A DNA stretch of 64,000 nt from Kordia sp. (GTDB lineage Bacteria; Bacteroidota; Bacteroidia; Flavobacteriales; Flavobacteriaceae). The notes beneath the pieces are model-generated. The model had not been told where the DNA came from and searched no databases. It saw only the letters and a list, made by a program, of their open reading frames with translations. Of this stretch, positions 62,292 through 64,000 are shown piece after piece. The stretch's first letter is position 1; every line of letters starts with the position of its first letter. Location: positions 1 to 64,000 of the forward strand of contig NZ_JAKVBC010000011.1 in NCBI RefSeq assembly GCF_022447245.1, written 5' to 3'. The position numbers were made by a program, and so were the translations under genes.

Positions 62292-64000
62292 TTACAATTT
62301 TATGTTCTTAAGCTCTGCTAAGTACGTTTTTCCTACTCCAATATTTTCTTCATTGATTACTACCCAATTTCTTCCTTTTGCTGACACTTGATCTATTCTA
62401 ATAATATAAGATTTGTGAATTCTCAAATACTCTAACGGGTCAGGAGTTTTATTTACAAAATCACTTATCTTACAGCGTATAGTAAATGTTTGATCTTTTG
62501 TTACGATATCTAAATAATTACCTTGTGATTTTACATATAGTATTTTGTGGGTACCTATTTTAATATCCTGACCATTAGAGCGTACTAAGAGATTTTTTTC
62601 ATTGCGTTTTAGATATTTTATCATCAAACGAATTAGTTCTCTTGTAACATCTTTATTGTAGGTTAAAACTCTTATTTTAAAGAAAATATATACCAAACCA
62701 ATACACAACAAAACACAAATAAGATAAAACCAACTTGTTTGCCAAAATGGAGGAATAATGATAAATTCTTTTGTTATAACTTTATCATTACAATTATTAA
62801 ATAAACAAGCTTTAGCTTCAAAAGTGTATCGTCCTGGTTCTAAAGAAGGAAATGTAATGGTTCTATTTTTAGTTTCTTTCCAACTTTGATCAATCTCTTT
62901 CAATCGATATTTATACACTACATCTTCAGAATGTTTAAAGGATATAGCTTGCAAACGAAAGCTAATATCATTTTCCCCATAGGAAAGCCTTAATCGATTG
63001 TTGCTATCTTTTCGTTTTCCTTTCACGCTTAATGAGTTTAAACTTATATAGTCTACTCCCATTACTTCTTTTTGTTCAACTATTCTGCTTGGAAAAAAGC
63101 AGAGTCCTTTAGCTGTTCCTATCCAAATAGTATCGGACACTATTTCGACATCTTCTATTTCATTACTTACTAAACCATCATCCTTTGTAAGTGTTATAAT
63201 AGAGCTTGTAGCATCTTTATGAAATATTATTTTGTTTAATCCTGAATTGGTACAAGCCCAAACTACAGAATCATTTTCCACATATACTTCGTTAATTGAA
63301 TTCGATGTAAGTCCATTCTTTTTTGAAATATTAAAAATCGTATCGCTGTACACTATCACTCCTAAACCTTGTGAAGCTATATAGGCTGTGTTAGTTTTTT
63401 CATTAACAGCGATATTGTCTAATCGAACATTAAGCTTTTCTGATTCACTTTTAATTTTGAGTATTGAATCTTGTTTTTTTACAAATAAACCTTCAGAAGT
63501 GGCCAATAACATTTTATCTTTAAACCAGACTAAATCTTGAATAGAAGGAACAATATTTACTGGTATTTCAGTACTATCATGAATATTGAATATTACTGAT
63601 CGATTAAACGCAAATGCCCTTTTGTGTTTAGTAAAAGATAAATTATTAGCATATAATGCTACAAAAACCTCTTTTGTTAATACATCCATTATTTTATTAT
63701 CCGAGAGTCCATAAACTCTATCTGTATTCATATCATATTCTACCGCAGTAGATGGGAACTTTAATTTTGAGGTGTATAAGTTTTCAATTATATGATGTTT
63801 TTTTCTTGCGATATTTCCATTATAAAAACCAATAAATAAGTCGTTATCCTTATTCTTTGTCAATGAAGTTATTTTTGAAGTTGTATAATTTTTAATTCCA
63901 ATATTCTTAACATAAAATACCCCTGAATTGATCGTCGTAAACCAATAGCCACCTTCATGGTCTATTAAAAAATTTGAAACAGATTTATTGGGTAAGAACG
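62292..64000 (-). CDS. Membrane reg_prop/Y_Y_Y/LytTR hybrid regulator (5' end outside window)
   Basis: The frame is open to the right edge of the window, so this is the C-terminal 568 codons of a longer gene. A two-component-regulator propeller (LIDHEGGYWFTTINSGVFYVK just inside the edge; NSINEVYVENDSVVWACTNSGLNKI; DTIWIGTAKGLCFFP) is followed by a Y_Y_Y domain, one transmembrane helix (WFYLICVLLCIGLVYIFF) and a C-terminal LytTR DNA-binding domain (last 100 residues). It therefore links an external sensor directly to DNA binding without a kinase. It is 108 bases upstream of the LRR gene on the same strand and may control it. A TTG at 63863 is not a real start. Confidence 0.88.
   Translation of the reverse strand, partial: FLPNKSVSNFLIDHEGGYWFTTINSGVFYVKNIGIKNYTTSKITSLTKNKDNDLFIGFYNGNIARKKHHIIENLYTSKLKFPSTAVEYDMNTDRVYGLSDNKIMDVLTKEVFVALYANNLSFTKHKRAFAFNRSVIFNIHDSTEIPVNIVPSIQDLVWFKDKMLLATSEGLFVKKQDSILKIKSESEKLNVRLDNIAVNEKTNTAYIASQGLGVIVYSDTIFNISKKNGLTSNSINEVYVENDSVVWACTNSGLNKIIFHKDATSSIITLTKDDGLVSNEIEDVEIVSDTIWIGTAKGLCFFPSRIVEQKEVMGVDYISLNSLSVKGKRKDSNNRLRLSYGENDISFRLQAISFKHSEDVVYKYRLKEIDQSWKETKNRTITFPSLEPGRYTFEAKACLFNNCNDKVITKEFIIIPPFWQTSWFYLICVLLCIGLVYIFFKIRVLTYNKDVTRELIRLMIKYLKRNEKNLLVRSNGQDIKIGTHKILYVKSQGNYLDIVTKDQTFTIRCKISDFVNKTPDPLEYLRIHKSYIIRIDQVSAKGRNWVVINEENIGVGKTYLAELKNIKL

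Noticed and set aside
1-64000. CRISPR arrays, tRNA genes, rRNA genes, insertion sequences, prophage
   Set aside because: No regularly spaced repeats, cloverleaf with T-arm consensus, rRNA motifs, transposase or phage structural genes were recognised.

Overview
The window is an AT-rich piece of a marine-type Bacteroidota chromosome, almost certainly Flavobacteriaceae. The evidence is: many secreted proteins ending in type IX secretion (T9SS) sorting domains, the T9SS component PorQ, Bacteroidetes-style -7 promoter boxes (TAnnTTTG) with no strong Shine-Dalgarno sequences, a zinc-finger-less DnaX, and the lon / porQ / cmk neighbourhood. The clustered GG-leader mini-genes resemble those of Kordia-like genera; this genus guess is inference only.

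Layout. 1-2340 is gene-poor: RNase P RNA (minus strand), a decayed Crp/Fnr gene, a beta-barrel gene remnant and one tiny ORF with its own terminator. 2341-4697 is dnaX-miaE. 4911-11006 holds secreted proteins (T9SS client, GH5 glycanase, fibre-like protein, frameshifted T9SS protein). 11125-16013 runs on the minus strand: pdxH, a polyphosphate operon (sixA-ppk1-ppx) and an outer-membrane barrel. 16426-19380 is a large T9SS adhesin. 19745-22752 is the most unusual region: four separate small genes for GG-leader, Cys/Ser/Thr-rich peptides, each preceded by the same 20-bp palindrome, next to a membrane TPR/AraC regulator. 22920-27775 is housekeeping (rnz, pyrB, pyrR, rpsA). 28074-34720 has a LysM protein, a BACON lipoprotein, cmk, porQ and lon. 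34969-37985 is an ECF sigma-factor operon with membrane and auto-adhesin-like products. 38070-41520 has lipoproteins, including a tandem pair of which one copy is frameshifted, and an MFS permease. 41716-46629 is one 1637-residue T9SS protein. 47497-49349 has an M48 peptidase lipoprotein and an alpha/beta hydrolase. 49861-58204 is an alpha-glucan cluster (GH31, glgB, maltokinase, glgE). 58508-58924 is a truncated gene. 58974-64000 pairs a leucine-rich-repeat T9SS protein with a membrane LytTR regulator that runs off the window.

How genes work together. GlgE, maltokinase and GlgB form a maltose-1-phosphate route to branched alpha-glucan, but trehalose synthase (TreS), the usual maltose source, is absent here; a GH31 enzyme with its own LacI-type operator lies next door. 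SixA, Ppk1 and Ppx handle polyphosphate. PorQ belongs to the machine that exports the T9SS clients encoded around it. The four peptide genes with their shared operator look like a coordinately controlled set of ribosomal peptides whose maturation and export genes, if any, lie outside the window. Several genes have non-ATG starts (TTG or GTG), and two carry single-base frameshifts that may be sequencing errors.
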